Shown: positions 7,837-16,931 of the stretch, in pieces
Numbering within the stretch: position 1 is the stretch's first letter
Layout: each line of letters begins with the position of its first letter
Assembly: GCA_029259815.1 (NCBI GenBank)
Contig: JAJDEJ010000215.1
Location: forward strand, 1 to 41,496
Length of the DNA stretch: 41,496 nucleotides
Source: Planctomycetaceae bacterium
GTDB lineage: Bacteria > Planctomycetota > Planctomycetia > Planctomycetales > Planctomycetaceae
Direction of reading: 5' to 3'
The notes under the pieces: generated by a model
Told to the model about the DNA's origin: nothing
Database searches by the model: none
What the model saw: only the letters and a program-made list of their open reading frames with translations
Position numbers and translations under genes: made by a program

Positions 7837-10800
7837 TCACTCATTGCCGATGGCTTCGGATTGAGTCGTTTGCACGAGATCGCTCATGATGATTGCGGTG
7901 ATCAAGCTCGCATACGTTCCGCCATTCTGTTGAGCGGACTCATGGATCTCGTTGACGATGCGGGCGTCGGAGGCAACGAGTGGCCGACCGAGGGCGAACT
8001 GCGTCAACTTCCACGTGATGGACTCGCGGACTCGGTCGCTGTTGGCCAACAAATCCATTAACTCGGCGGACGTCTGGTAGGGAACGGGCTGGGCTTCTCC
8101 AGGGATCAGGATCTGGCCGTCCTCCCGCAGCTTGTTCCCGTGCTCGTCCTGTTCGTGGAATGCTCCTAAACCATCGAACTTTTCCAAGCCGAATGCGAGC
8201 GGTTCAAACTTGGCGTGACAGCCGCCGCAAGCGACGTTCGCGAGGCGAGCTTCGGCAATTCCCCGTTGAGTGAGTCCGGTCTTCGTGGGGATCGGGGTCG
8301 TGTCGACACAGGGAGGCGGACTCTTGACGACGCCGCGCAGCACGTCGTGCAGTACGAACAGACCCCGCGAAACCATCGATGCTTCGTCCCCGCCGACCGT
8401 GAGCAAACTGCCGTGCGTCAACAGACCGCCTCGTCCGGGCACGTCTGAAAGGTCGTATCGAGTCAGGCCATCACCTTGCAGCTCCAATCCGTAATGAGAA
8501 GCAAGACGGGGCGTCGCATACGTCCATTGAACGTTCATCATGTCCGAAATTGGACGCTCCTGCTTCCACACAACATCTTCGAAGACCGCCAGCGTTTCGT
8601 CCCGCATGTCGCCTGCAAGTTGTGGATCCCAATCGGAAAACTTCTCTGTATTCGGTTGCAGATTGTCCAGCCGTCCCAGATCGAGCCACTCATCAGCGAA
8701 CTGCCGCGAACGTTTGACGGCCTTGTGATCCTCCAGCATGCGGGCGACCTGCGAACGAACGCCATCTCGATCAAGTCGGCCTTCGTCTGCCGCCTGTGCG
8801 AGTTGCTGATCGGGCGGGCCGCCCCAAATGATGTAACTGAGCCGCGATGCCAGTTCGTAGTCACTGACAGGCAAGGACGCCCCATCACCACGTTGGCTCT
8901 CGACACGATAGATGAACCGCGGCGATTGCAGCATCGCTTCGACAATGAGACTCACGCCCTCTTCATACGAGCCACCGGCGCTGGCGACGGTGGTGGCAAT
9001 CCCGCTGTAGTTCACTTCCTCACGTTGTTCGAGTGGGCCGCGGAACAGCCACTTGCCCATTGCGGCCACAAAATTCCGAGTCGAGGCATCCGTGTTCAGA
9101 CTGCGCTTTTTGGAGAACCTCGCTGCGAATTCCAGGACGTCCATCCGTTCGACGATGATGGTCGCGAGCCTGGAGTACGCTTCGACATGCTTGAGGTCGA
9201 CGTTGAGGTTGTAAGCCGTGTTACTGAATCCGTCGGCTCGCAGATCGGGCGGCAGCAACTCGCGAGCTTCCCGTTCGATGTCGACGCCGACAGCGCTTCG
9301 CACTGTTTCCACGTACTCCGCGACGGTCAGCCGGCGAATCCAGTTCTGCCGGTGACTCCCCTCGTGAACGTAGATCGCTGGGTCGATTCGAGTCAGTGAC
9401 CACGTCGCACCGTCATCGATCCAACGTCGCAGCAGGTCTTTTTCCAAATCCGATAACGGCGGCCGGTCAGACGGCATCGAATCTGACTCGACCGCTTCCC
9501 AGAGCAAGCTCTGCGAGGAGTCTTCCGGCTGGATGACCTTCCCGCTCTCCCCGCCTGCCAGGGCGGCGTCTTTGCGTGACAGATCCAAGCCGCCTTCACT
9601 CGTGCTCGAATCGTGGCACTCCAAACAATGGTTGGCGAACAGCGGCGCGATGTTTAATTCGAAATGCTCGGCCTTTGGGTCAACCTTCCTCTCGACCAAA
9701 CTCGCAGGAGGCTCCGCGCTGCCATCGCCTGCCTTGAAGTTGAGGGCGACTTCCTCCGGTGTGAGGTCACGACTGTAGATCGCCACCAGGTACAGTTCGC
9801 CCAGCCAGGGACGGTCACCACTGGTTTCGTTCGCTAGCGAAAGTTGAAACGTGTCGCTCCAGTTAGACAGCTTGCCATCCGACGGCTTGGTTGATTGCAG
9901 CTTTCCGTTGATGAAGAAGCGCGTATTCCCCTTGGCATCCCGTGTGAAGACAACGTGCGTCAGTCGGGGCTTGGCACTTCTCTTTGGCGTCGACGTGGAT
10001 GGAATGCCATTGTCGTTGGTTGATGTGGTCCGGAGTCGAACATCGTACTGACCCCGCTCCTGTCCCAACGTGAAGTTGCGTTGACTTGCTCCGGCCGAAA
10101 GCGAGATGATCCGCGCAGGCCCCTTCTGCTGATTATTCTTCGGCTTCAGCCAGGCTTCGATGCTCAGGCTTCCAGAATGTCGGACCGATTCCGTGAGCTT
10201 GCTAGCAGATGCTGTCGAGACGATCGTGGTGGGAGAGCGAACGACCAAAGCACCGTCCCGCCATTGCACCGCCGAGGGTTTCTCAATCTTCAAGTTGAGT
10301 GGCTCGCCAGTACTGGAACGATCCTGCACCACGTCACCGGCACCGTCGGCAAATGTGTAAAGCACTTCCAAATCACGAGTGACGCGCGGCGAGGTGACCA
10401 GGGCTTCCGGTGACGCCTGAGTGTTGCAGACAAGCCACGAGACCTGATCTTCGCCGCGAAAGTGAATGCTCTTGAGTGGAGTCTTGTTGTCCTCGCTGAA
10501 CAGGCTCACTCTCATGCCATCAAAGCGAATCGGTTTCTGGTCGTCACCTCCCCAAATATAGCGCCCATGATCGTACCAACCACCCACCCCGCGATCGTGC
10601 ACGGTCCAGTTCCCGCTATTTCTCACTTCAATCTTCCATGCCGTCTTCGGCTGCGGCTGATTCGGATATGCACCCGTCAGCACGATCAGATTCGCTTCGA
10701 CCTCAGTCTGCCACTCGGCCATCCAGTATGCGGGCCGGTCTTCCGGGACCACACCCAGGTTTCGCCCGTAGCCGATCCCGTACTCGTGCCATTCCGAGGG

Positions 10801-11016
10801 TCTCAGAAAGCGCTGACCGTCGAGGTCGTACAAAATGTGATCAGGAGCACCGCGAAGGCCTTCGTCAAACGCACGCAGGTTGCCAGAAACCTTCGCATCA
10901 AGCAACAGGTTGTGTCCCGAGGTCGGGAGTCGATCGTCATCCAGCCGCTCCTGAGCGTGAGCGGCAACGGTCATTGACCAAGAGAGACATAGGAGCCGAA
11001 GCAATCGACGATTCAT
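7837..11016 (-). CDS. DUF1592/DUF1588/DUF1585-type multi-domain cytochrome protein with LamG domain
   Basis: 1059 residues from the ATG at 11016; the frame is open 27 codons further up, but only from this start does a standard signal peptide appear (RRLLRLLCLSW... to AHAQ). Order of parts: a discoidin-like N-terminal module (about 35-190), a LamG/concanavalin-like module (about 215-430, with GSLSIEAWLKP and FINGKL), a planctomycete cytochrome C motif CLECH (about 464-468) followed by SEGGLDLS, then the DUF1587/1595/1592/1588/1585 string, with a second heme-like CGGCH motif near residue 940 followed by FEPLAFGLEKFDGLG. Such proteins are thought to be exported electron-transfer or carbohydrate-related proteins, but none is biochemically defined. 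It heads the pair with DUF1552. The discoidin-like plus LamG modules suggest binding of a carbohydrate or surface. Confidence 0.9.
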   Translation of the reverse strand: MNRRLLRLLCLSWSMTVAAHAQERLDDDRLPTSGHNLLLDAKVSGNLRAFDEGLRGAPDHILYDLDGQRFLRPSEWHEYGIGYGRNLGVVPEDRPAYWMAEWQTEVEANLIVLTGAYPNQPQPKTAWKIEVRNSGNWTVHDRGVGGWYDHGRYIWGGDDQKPIRFDGMRVSLFSEDNKTPLKSIHFRGEDQVSWLVCNTQASPEALVTSPRVTRDLEVLYTFADGAGDVVQDRSSTGEPLNLKIEKPSAVQWRDGALVVRSPTTIVSTASASKLTESVRHSGSLSIEAWLKPKNNQQKGPARIISLSAGASQRNFTLGQERGQYDVRLRTTSTNDNGIPSTSTPKRSAKPRLTHVVFTRDAKGNTRFFINGKLQSTKPSDGKLSNWSDTFQLSLANETSGDRPWLGELYLVAIYSRDLTPEEVALNFKAGDGSAEPPASLVERKVDPKAEHFELNIAPLFANHCLECHDSSTSEGGLDLSRKDAALAGGESGKVIQPEDSSQSLLWEAVESDSMPSDRPPLSDLEKDLLRRWIDDGATWSLTRIDPAIYVHEGSHRQNWIRRLTVAEYVETVRSAVGVDIEREARELLPPDLRADGFSNTAYNLNVDLKHVEAYSRLATIIVERMDVLEFAARFSKKRSLNTDASTRNFVAAMGKWLFRGPLEQREEVNYSGIATTVASAGGSYEEGVSLIVEAMLQSPRFIYRVESQRGDGASLPVSDYELASRLSYIIWGGPPDQQLAQAADEGRLDRDGVRSQVARMLEDHKAVKRSRQFADEWLDLGRLDNLQPNTEKFSDWDPQLAGDMRDETLAVFEDVVWKQERPISDMMNVQWTYATPRLASHYGLELQGDGLTRYDLSDVPGRGGLLTHGSLLTVGGDEASMVSRGLFVLHDVLRGVVKSPPPCVDTTPIPTKTGLTQRGIAEARLANVACGGCHAKFEPLAFGLEKFDGLGAFHEQDEHGNKLREDGQILIPGEAQPVPYQTSAELMDLLANSDRVRESITWKLTQFALGRPLVASDARIVNEIHESAQQNGGTYASLITAIIMSDLVQTTQSEAIGNE

Positions 11017-11447
11017 CCAACCAATCCCGTCCACTTCAGAGTCTTGACTGTCCGGGAGACAATCATGTCTCAAGAGGGAGCTTGTTTTGAACCCCAAAAT
11101 TCAAAAAGCCTTCCACTGGGGTCTCACCAGCGGATTCACAGCATGATTCCGTGCCTAGGGCACAACGCCGGTTGCTGTGGTCCTAAAAGGTAGAGGTCAT
11201 AAAACCATCTTCCTTCATTCGTATTGATTTGCAACTGACACGGCCTCAGATCCGCGCATGACTTTTCGGCCCCCGTCTTGTGACATCTCTGTTATACACT
11301 CGCACTCGACCGACCGGTCCCGGGAAATTGATGTCGCCAAGTTGACAAGCTCGTCAATGTCGAAGGGGAACACCCGATCGGGTATTCTTGACATGGACGC
11401 TGTGCCAACCGTTTTCTGGAATCAACCTGCCCTGCGTGGAAAGCGTA
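11017..11447. other. Divergent intergenic region (no gene seen)
   Basis: These 431 bp separate the DUF1592 gene (leftward) from the first FG-GAP gene (rightward) and must hold promoters for both directions. Two TTGACA hexamers occur on the plus strand (11342-11347 and 11388-11393), but neither has a convincing -10 box at 16-18 bp. A 12-bp perfect palindrome is listed separately. No RNA gene was recognised. Confidence 0.5.
11372..11383. promoter_or_regulatory. Palindromic candidate operator
   Basis: ACCCGATCGGGT is a perfect 12-bp palindrome 64 bp upstream of the FG-GAP start codon, in the divergent region and close to a TTGACA hexamer at 11388. It could be a binding site for a dimeric repressor. 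There is no direct evidence, and no regulator gene is in the window. Confidence 0.25.
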
Positions 11448-13532
11448 ATGACAATTAGAGATTTCCCCGGCTCTCTCAGCACGTCGACCTTCGTTCTGTT
11501 CGGTCTCCTCGTTTTCGGATCCCCGTCGCTACCCGCACAGGACATCACAATCCTACTTGATGAGTTTGACACCCTTCCTTCAGGCCCGCTCTCCAAAGTG
11601 CTGTGGGCGCGTGCGGAGTATCACTACCTTCCGGAATCTGCCCCGAAAGGTCCCTGGTCCATCACGTGCTACTCGTCCTCGATTGGGTCTCAACGCGCGT
11701 GGAAGGTCATCGAGCATGCAGGACGGCATGCGCTGCTGCAGACCTACACTCCGCGATCTCGTAAGCACATTCACCCGATGGTCGTTTCCGGCGATCCTCT
11801 GTGGCAGAATTACCGGCTCGATGTTCACTTCGCTCCGCTTTCAAATGAAGGTCGCAGTGGCGTGATGGTGCGTGCCCACAATGATCGTAACTACTACTTC
11901 TTTGGAGTCGAAGGAGGCCAGGCCCTGTTGAAGCTCGTTCAAGAAGAATTCGAGTTCCGCAAGCCGCGCGAGAAGATCCTGGCACAAGCACCCTTCGAAT
12001 GGAAAACCGGTGAGGAACTCCATGCTGTCGTTGAAGTGCAGGGGGCACATCTCACAGCGTCCCTCAACGGAACGAGAATCGCTGACCTGGATGACGACAC
12101 GATTTCTGCTGGAGGCATTGGTCTGACGGCCGACATCCCCACTCGGTTCAACGATGTCACGGTCACCGTCACACCGGATGAAGAGCGGCGTCTGGAGGCA
12201 CGCATTCAGGAACGGGACGCCACAGAAGCCCGTTTGCAAGCTGCGAACCCACCGATGAAGGTGTGGCGCAAATGCAACTTCAAGGACTTTGGTGTCGGTC
12301 GAAATCTCCGCTTTGGAGACCTCAATTCCGACGGGCAGATCGATGTTCTGGTCGGACAGATGGTGCATCACGGCCCGAAGGATCGGTTCAGTGAACTGAG
12401 TTGCCTGACCGCGATGACGTTTGACGGTGAGATCCTCTGGCAGATTGGCGAGCCAGACGTCTGGAAGGACCATCTCACAAATGATGTGGCGTTTCAGATC
12501 AACGATCTCGACGGGGATAGTCAGAATGAGGTCATCTACACAATGCATCAGCAGCTCATTGTGGCCGATGGAGCGACCGGAAAAACCAAATCCCAGACAC
12601 CCACTCCCGAGTCGATCTCCAGTGCCAAGTACCCGCAGAAGTATCCACGCATCTTGGGCGACTCGTTGTTCTTCGCCGATCTCCGTGACCGAGGTCGTGC
12701 TGACCATCTGCTGTTGAAGGATCGCTACTCTAACTTCTGGGTGATCGACCCGCAGTTGCAGACGCTGTGGCACGGAACTTGTACGACCGGACATTATCCG
12801 TATGCCCGCGATATCAACGGGGATGGCAGAGACGAGCTATTCATTGGCTACTCGCTGTTTGATGCAGACGGCAATCAGAAATGGTCACTCGATTCGCAGA
12901 TTCAGGACCACGCAGATGCTGTCATTGCCTGCGACCTGCATCCGGAGAATCCGGGCAACATTCGGGTTCTCTGTGCCGCCAGCGATGAAGGCTTTTACAT
13001 CGCAGACCTCGAGGGGAACGTTCTCAAACGCCACCGCATCGGACACGCCCAGAACTTGACCGTTGCGAATCTTCGATCCGATCTGCCGGGGCTGGAAATC
13101 ATTGTGAGCAACTACTGGGGGAACCAGGGGATCACGCACTTCTACAATGCGGAGGGCGAACCGTATCACGACTTCGAGCCCTCGAATCACGGCAGCATGT
13201 GCTTGCCGGTCAACTGGACAGGAAAAGATGAGGAGTTTTGGTGTCTCTCGCCCAACCCCGAATATGGGGGGCTTTATGATGGGTTGGGTCGCAAAGTCCT
13301 GACATTCCCCAAGGATGGACATCCCGACATGTGCTACGTACCGCTGGACGTGACCGGAGATTGCCGCGATGAACTCATCGTGTGGGATCCGTTTGAGCTG
13401 TGGGTCTATACGCAGGCCGATTCTCCTCTCTCTGGGAAACTCTACAAACCCACACGCAATCCTCTGCACAACGCGTCCAACTACGGGGCCATGGGGTCAT
13501 TCCCCGGGTGGTCGAGCGATTTGTCGCAATGA
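11448..13532 (+). CDS. Exported LamG-like plus FG-GAP/VCBS beta-propeller protein
   Basis: 694 residues from the ATG at 11448, chosen over an in-frame ATG at 11388 because a signal peptide follows (hydrophobic STFVLFGLLVFG, cleavage near LPAQD). Residues of about 25-235 resemble the concanavalin-like fold of 3-keto-disaccharide hydrolase (DUF1080) proteins: LDVHFAPLSNEGRSGVMV, NYYFFGVEGGQ and a later GGIGLTADIPTRFNDV. Then come five calcium-binding FG-GAP-like repeats: DLNSDGQIDVLVG, DLDGDSQNEVIY, DLRDRGRADHLL, DINGDGRDELFIG and DVTGDCRDELIVW. The propeller resembles those of rhamnogalacturonan lyases of family 11, but no catalytic residues were identified, so it may be a binding or lyase-type protein. 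It is the first of four exported genes in the same direction. Confidence 0.82.
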   Translation: MTIRDFPGSLSTSTFVLFGLLVFGSPSLPAQDITILLDEFDTLPSGPLSKVLWARAEYHYLPESAPKGPWSITCYSSSIGSQRAWKVIEHAGRHALLQTYTPRSRKHIHPMVVSGDPLWQNYRLDVHFAPLSNEGRSGVMVRAHNDRNYYFFGVEGGQALLKLVQEEFEFRKPREKILAQAPFEWKTGEELHAVVEVQGAHLTASLNGTRIADLDDDTISAGGIGLTADIPTRFNDVTVTVTPDEERRLEARIQERDATEARLQAANPPMKVWRKCNFKDFGVGRNLRFGDLNSDGQIDVLVGQMVHHGPKDRFSELSCLTAMTFDGEILWQIGEPDVWKDHLTNDVAFQINDLDGDSQNEVIYTMHQQLIVADGATGKTKSQTPTPESISSAKYPQKYPRILGDSLFFADLRDRGRADHLLLKDRYSNFWVIDPQLQTLWHGTCTTGHYPYARDINGDGRDELFIGYSLFDADGNQKWSLDSQIQDHADAVIACDLHPENPGNIRVLCAASDEGFYIADLEGNVLKRHRIGHAQNLTVANLRSDLPGLEIIVSNYWGNQGITHFYNAEGEPYHDFEPSNHGSMCLPVNWTGKDEEFWCLSPNPEYGGLYDGLGRKVLTFPKDGHPDMCYVPLDVTGDCRDELIVWDPFELWVYTQADSPLSGKLYKPTRNPLHNASNYGAMGSFPGWSSDLSQ

Positions 13533-13582
13533 TTGGAAGCTGAAGTGAAGGAGTGGAAGCTCACACTTCGATAGGCGGAACC

Positions 13583-13601
13583 CCACGATTCTGTATCGTG
13601 G
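13583..13601 (+). other. Short hairpin between FG-GAP and glycosidase-like genes
   Basis: CCACGAT (13583-13589) pairs with ATCGTGG (13595-13601), loop TCTGT. It has no T-run, so it is not a classical terminator. It lies 51 bp after one stop and 82 bp before the next start in the same direction. Confidence 0.35.
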
Positions 13602-13683
13602 AGTGTGTCACGCGGCTATCCTTTGTTTTGGTTTTCCTCTTCTCAATGAGTCATTGATCCCTCAACTCAGGCAACGTGAAACG

Positions 13684-15216
13684 ATGAGATTCATAACACC
13701 ATTCTTGGCGATCTTATGTCTTTTCTGTGACATCGGAAGCCGATCCACTCACGCCCAGTCAAATCAGGTCATCGATCTCGGCAACCGTCGTGAGCTGTTT
13801 ATTGATGACCATCTCGTGGGTGAGATGAAGTATGTCCAGCTTCTGGTCCATCATCCAATACGCGAGGAGATTGCCGTCACCTGTGACCAACCTTGGGAGG
13901 GCAACGGATGCGGCTACTTTACGGTCCTGCATGATCGCCAGGACGGTGTCTATCGGATGTACTACCACGCCTGGCAGATCCCCACAGGCATTGAGCCCGG
14001 GGGACCATTGACCATCGCCTACTTCGAGAGCAAGGACGGCATCAATTGGGACCGCCCCAGCCTGGGTCTGTGTGAGTTCAATGGCTCGCATGACAATAAC
14101 ATCATTCTGGACAAGCTTGGTGACGGCGGTCGCTGCCACGATTTCTCACCATTCATCGACTCCAATCCCGCTGCGAAACCGGAGGAGCGATACAAGGCGG
14201 TCGGTGCAGGGTTCGAGAACAAGAAGGGGATCTGGGTCTATCATTCTCCCGATGGAGTTCACTGGACGCCGATGGCTGAGGGGCCTGTGTTCACCGAGGG
14301 AGCCTTCGATACGCAGAACATTGCCTTCTGGTCGCCCACCGAGCAGAAGTATATTTTGTACTACCGGGTCTTCTCCGATGGGGGTTTCAAAGGCACGCGG
14401 CTGATTAACCGGGCGGTGTCAGACGATTTCCTTCATTGGACCGATGAGGGAACAATCGCCTTTCCCGAAGGCGAGGGCCCGCAGCCGCTGGCGCAGTTCT
14501 ATGTCAACCAAATCAAGCCCTATGAGCGAGCGCCGCATCTCTCCATCGGGTTTCCGGCTCGCTACGTCGATCACGGACTGACAGCGTCGACTCCGTTGCT
14601 GCCAGAGTGGCCACTGCGCGAGAAGAGGATGACGGTGACTCCGCGCTACGGCACTGCGGTGACAGACTCGATCTACATCACCAGCCGCGACGGCATGAAC
14701 TTCCGCCAGAGTAACGATGTGTTCTTAGCCCCTGGATTACGCACCAAAAACAACTGGTCATACGGAGACAACTACATCGCCTGGCACGTCGTTGAGACGG
14801 AGTCGACGAAGGACGATTCTCCCCGGGAGCTTTCGCTCTACGCAACGGAATCCTATTTCACTGGTCGCCAATCCCGCTTGCGGCGTTACTCACTGAGATT
14901 GGACGGCTTCGCTTCGATTCATGCCAAGCTCCAGCAGGGAGAGTTCACGACCAAACCGATCACTTTCTCAGGCACAGAACTCTCGCTCAACGTGGCGACG
15001 AGCGCTGCAGGCATGGTCCAGGTCGAGATCCGCTCACCGGACGGCACACCGGTTTCTGGTTTCACGCTCGAAGACTGCGATATCATCTATGGGGATTCAC
15101 TTGATCGTCGTGTCAGTTGGAACGGGGACACGAGTGTTGAGACCCTGGCGGGGCGCCCCGTGGTGCTTCACTTCGTCATGCGTGAAGCGGACGTGTACTC
15201 CCTGAAGTTTGAATAA
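13684..15216 (+). CDS. Exported five-bladed beta-propeller, glycosidase-like (GH32/43-type fold)
   Basis: 510 residues from the ATG at 13684, which gives a good signal peptide (hydrophobic FLAILCLFCDIG, cleavage near THAQS). An upstream in-frame GTG-type extension is not needed. The mature start ELFIDDHLVGEM and the blocks PWEGNGCGYFTVLHDRQD, YRMYYHAW, FESKDGINWDRPSLGL and FSPFIDSNP match a family common in planctomycete genomes, related in pattern to GH43/GH32/GH68 five-bladed propellers, with strands ending in acidic residues. The C-terminal roughly 90 residues (TKPITFSGTELSLNVATSA to VVLHFVMREADVYSLKF) form a beta-sandwich. No member is characterised to my knowledge. It sits in the exported propeller cluster, about 85 bp before the thioredoxin-fold/sialidase gene. 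Confidence 0.72.
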   Translation: MRFITPFLAILCLFCDIGSRSTHAQSNQVIDLGNRRELFIDDHLVGEMKYVQLLVHHPIREEIAVTCDQPWEGNGCGYFTVLHDRQDGVYRMYYHAWQIPTGIEPGGPLTIAYFESKDGINWDRPSLGLCEFNGSHDNNIILDKLGDGGRCHDFSPFIDSNPAAKPEERYKAVGAGFENKKGIWVYHSPDGVHWTPMAEGPVFTEGAFDTQNIAFWSPTEQKYILYYRVFSDGGFKGTRLINRAVSDDFLHWTDEGTIAFPEGEGPQPLAQFYVNQIKPYERAPHLSIGFPARYVDHGLTASTPLLPEWPLREKRMTVTPRYGTAVTDSIYITSRDGMNFRQSNDVFLAPGLRTKNNWSYGDNYIAWHVVETESTKDDSPRELSLYATESYFTGRQSRLRRYSLRLDGFASIHAKLQQGEFTTKPITFSGTELSLNVATSAAGMVQVEIRSPDGTPVSGFTLEDCDIIYGDSLDRRVSWNGDTSVETLAGRPVVLHFVMREADVYSLKFE

Positions 15217-15301
15217 CCGCCGAAACGCATCACGTGAAACGCGGTGAGATAGAAGTATCACCAATGACCCGTAGCCCAAATCCTTTCTGGAAAACTTGTT
15301 G

Positions 15302-16873
15302 ATGCACGGATTCTGTTCGCTCAAGTCTGTCTCCTGGGGCAGTCTGATCTTGTTGCTTTGTTCATCTGCTTTCGCTGATGTTGAACTTGGTCAACCGGTC
15401 GGTGATTTAACCGTCCTCGATGCGCGTGACAAGGAACTTGTAGTGACCAGCAGTCCCAAACGGACTGCCACTGCGCTCGTCTTCCTCTCCGGACGAAGTG
15501 ATGCGGTCGAAGACACATTGGAGACCATTAACCTTCTGTACCGCAAACATCGACGACTTGGGGTGGTGTATGTCGGCGTCTGCTCCAATGGAGTCGAGAC
15601 GGCGGACGAACTGGGAAAATTTGCTCGAAATCGTGGTTTGATCTACACAATCTACAGGGACCCCAAAGCGACTGTCGCCGGCAAACTCGGCATCGCCACT
15701 GTTCCATCAGTGGCACTCATCGATTCAGCGGGACGATTAATTCACCGAGGGGGTCTTCAGTCTCAAGCAGGACTTCTGGCGTTTGATGCCGCCGTGACCG
15801 ACAAAGTGACGCCGCGTGGGGAAGGAGCGTCCATCAATCCTTCGCCGATCGCTCAGCCGGGCGAGAAACGAGAGGAGGTCGACCTGTACGGATCGCTGTC
15901 ATTTTCGTCCGAATTGCTGTTTGAACGGATCCCCGGCGCAGCCGTTTATCACTGCTCGACGATTGCCGAAGCTGCCAACGGTGATCTGCTCTGCTTGTGG
16001 TACGGCGGCAGTTATGAATCTGCAGACGATCAGACACTGTTTCTTTCGCGCCGACTCCCCGGCGAACGAACCTGGCAAACTCCACAGGTGTTAATCAGAG
16101 GTCCGGAACCGCTGCCGGGCAACGGCGTGATCTTCGTCGATGGACACGAGAGGGTGTGGATTGTCTGGTGCCGAATGGAGGACACCAGACCGCTTGGCCG
16201 AGGACAAGGCTGGGACAACTGCCGACTGATGGCCAGACTTTCAAACGATCATGGACAGACATGGAGCGAAGACACCGAATTTCTGGAAGCGACTTTGCGT
16301 GCGGTCCCTCGGAATCCACCAGTGCATCTGGCCAATGGCGATCTCGTACTGCCGATGGAAGCCATCGTCGACGGAGTGGCAGGCTCGATCTTTCTCATTG
16401 GTTCGGAAGGTGGCGCGCATTGGCGTCAGGGGGGCTTTACCCCGGGAGGGAGTCAACCGGCGGTCATCCAGCGAAACGACGACTCGCTGTTTGCACTCAT
16501 GCGGCAGGCTCCCAGATTGACGCAGATCGAATCGTATGACGGAGGCGAGAACTGGTCGGAGGCTGTCCCCTCTGCGCTGCGGAACCCGGACGCCGGCATC
16601 TCGATGACGCGGTTGACCAACGGTCACGTGGTGGTCGTCTTTAATGACTCGGAATTGCATCGCACTCCGTTGAGCATTGCCCGTTCGCTTGATGAAGGAC
16701 GCACTTGGGAAACGCCGTTGCATCTCGAATCGAATCCCGGCGAATACTCCTATCCGTGTGTGATACAGACCAGCGACGGGCAGATTCACGTGACATACAC
16801 GTACCGGCGGTACGCGATCAAGCACGCTGAATTCAACGAAAACTGGCTGGAGCACATCGAAAGGCCGAATTAA
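15302..16873 (+). CDS. Exported thioredoxin-fold/sialidase-fold fusion with cysteine-less thioredoxin domain
   Basis: 523 residues from the ATG at 15302; two TTG codons lie directly before it. Signal peptide about 1-25 (hydrophobic SLILLLCSSAF, then ADVELG). Residues about 28-165 follow the AhpC/TSA-redoxin pattern: a GQPVGDLTVLD start, a central RLGVVYVGVCSNG strand-turn, YRDPKATVAGKLGIATVPSVALID with the conserved cis-proline site, and a GRLIHRGG end. The position of the peroxidatic or CxxC cysteines is FLSGRSDAVED (about 61-71) with none; the only cysteine in the domain is C94. Residues about 190-523 are a sialidase-fold propeller with Asp-boxes LSNDHGQTWSED, GSEGGAHWRQG, SYDGGENWSEA and RSLDEGRTWETP. 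Substrate unknown. It is the third of four exported genes in one direction. Confidence 0.85.
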   Translation: MHGFCSLKSVSWGSLILLLCSSAFADVELGQPVGDLTVLDARDKELVVTSSPKRTATALVFLSGRSDAVEDTLETINLLYRKHRRLGVVYVGVCSNGVETADELGKFARNRGLIYTIYRDPKATVAGKLGIATVPSVALIDSAGRLIHRGGLQSQAGLLAFDAAVTDKVTPRGEGASINPSPIAQPGEKREEVDLYGSLSFSSELLFERIPGAAVYHCSTIAEAANGDLLCLWYGGSYESADDQTLFLSRRLPGERTWQTPQVLIRGPEPLPGNGVIFVDGHERVWIVWCRMEDTRPLGRGQGWDNCRLMARLSNDHGQTWSEDTEFLEATLRAVPRNPPVHLANGDLVLPMEAIVDGVAGSIFLIGSEGGAHWRQGGFTPGGSQPAVIQRNDDSLFALMRQAPRLTQIESYDGGENWSEAVPSALRNPDAGISMTRLTNGHVVVVFNDSELHRTPLSIARSLDEGRTWETPLHLESNPGEYSYPCVIQTSDGQIHVTYTYRRYAIKHAEFNENWLEHIERPN

Positions 16874-16931
16874 GGCGAGCGAGTGTCCACAAGTTGCAGA
16901 CGAAGCGGCGATTCGTTGACAGGCAATCTTC

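Noticed and set aside
8476-9399. Open frame of 307 codons on the plus strand
   Set aside because: Shadow of the DUF1592 gene on the other strand; no ribosome-binding site and no motif.
11342-11393. Possible sigma-70 promoter from two TTGACA hexamers
   Set aside because: Neither hexamer has a -10 match at proper spacing.
11841-12794. Antisense frame of 317 codons
   Set aside because: Mirror of the FG-GAP repeats, whose Asp/Gly codons avoid stops on the opposite strand.
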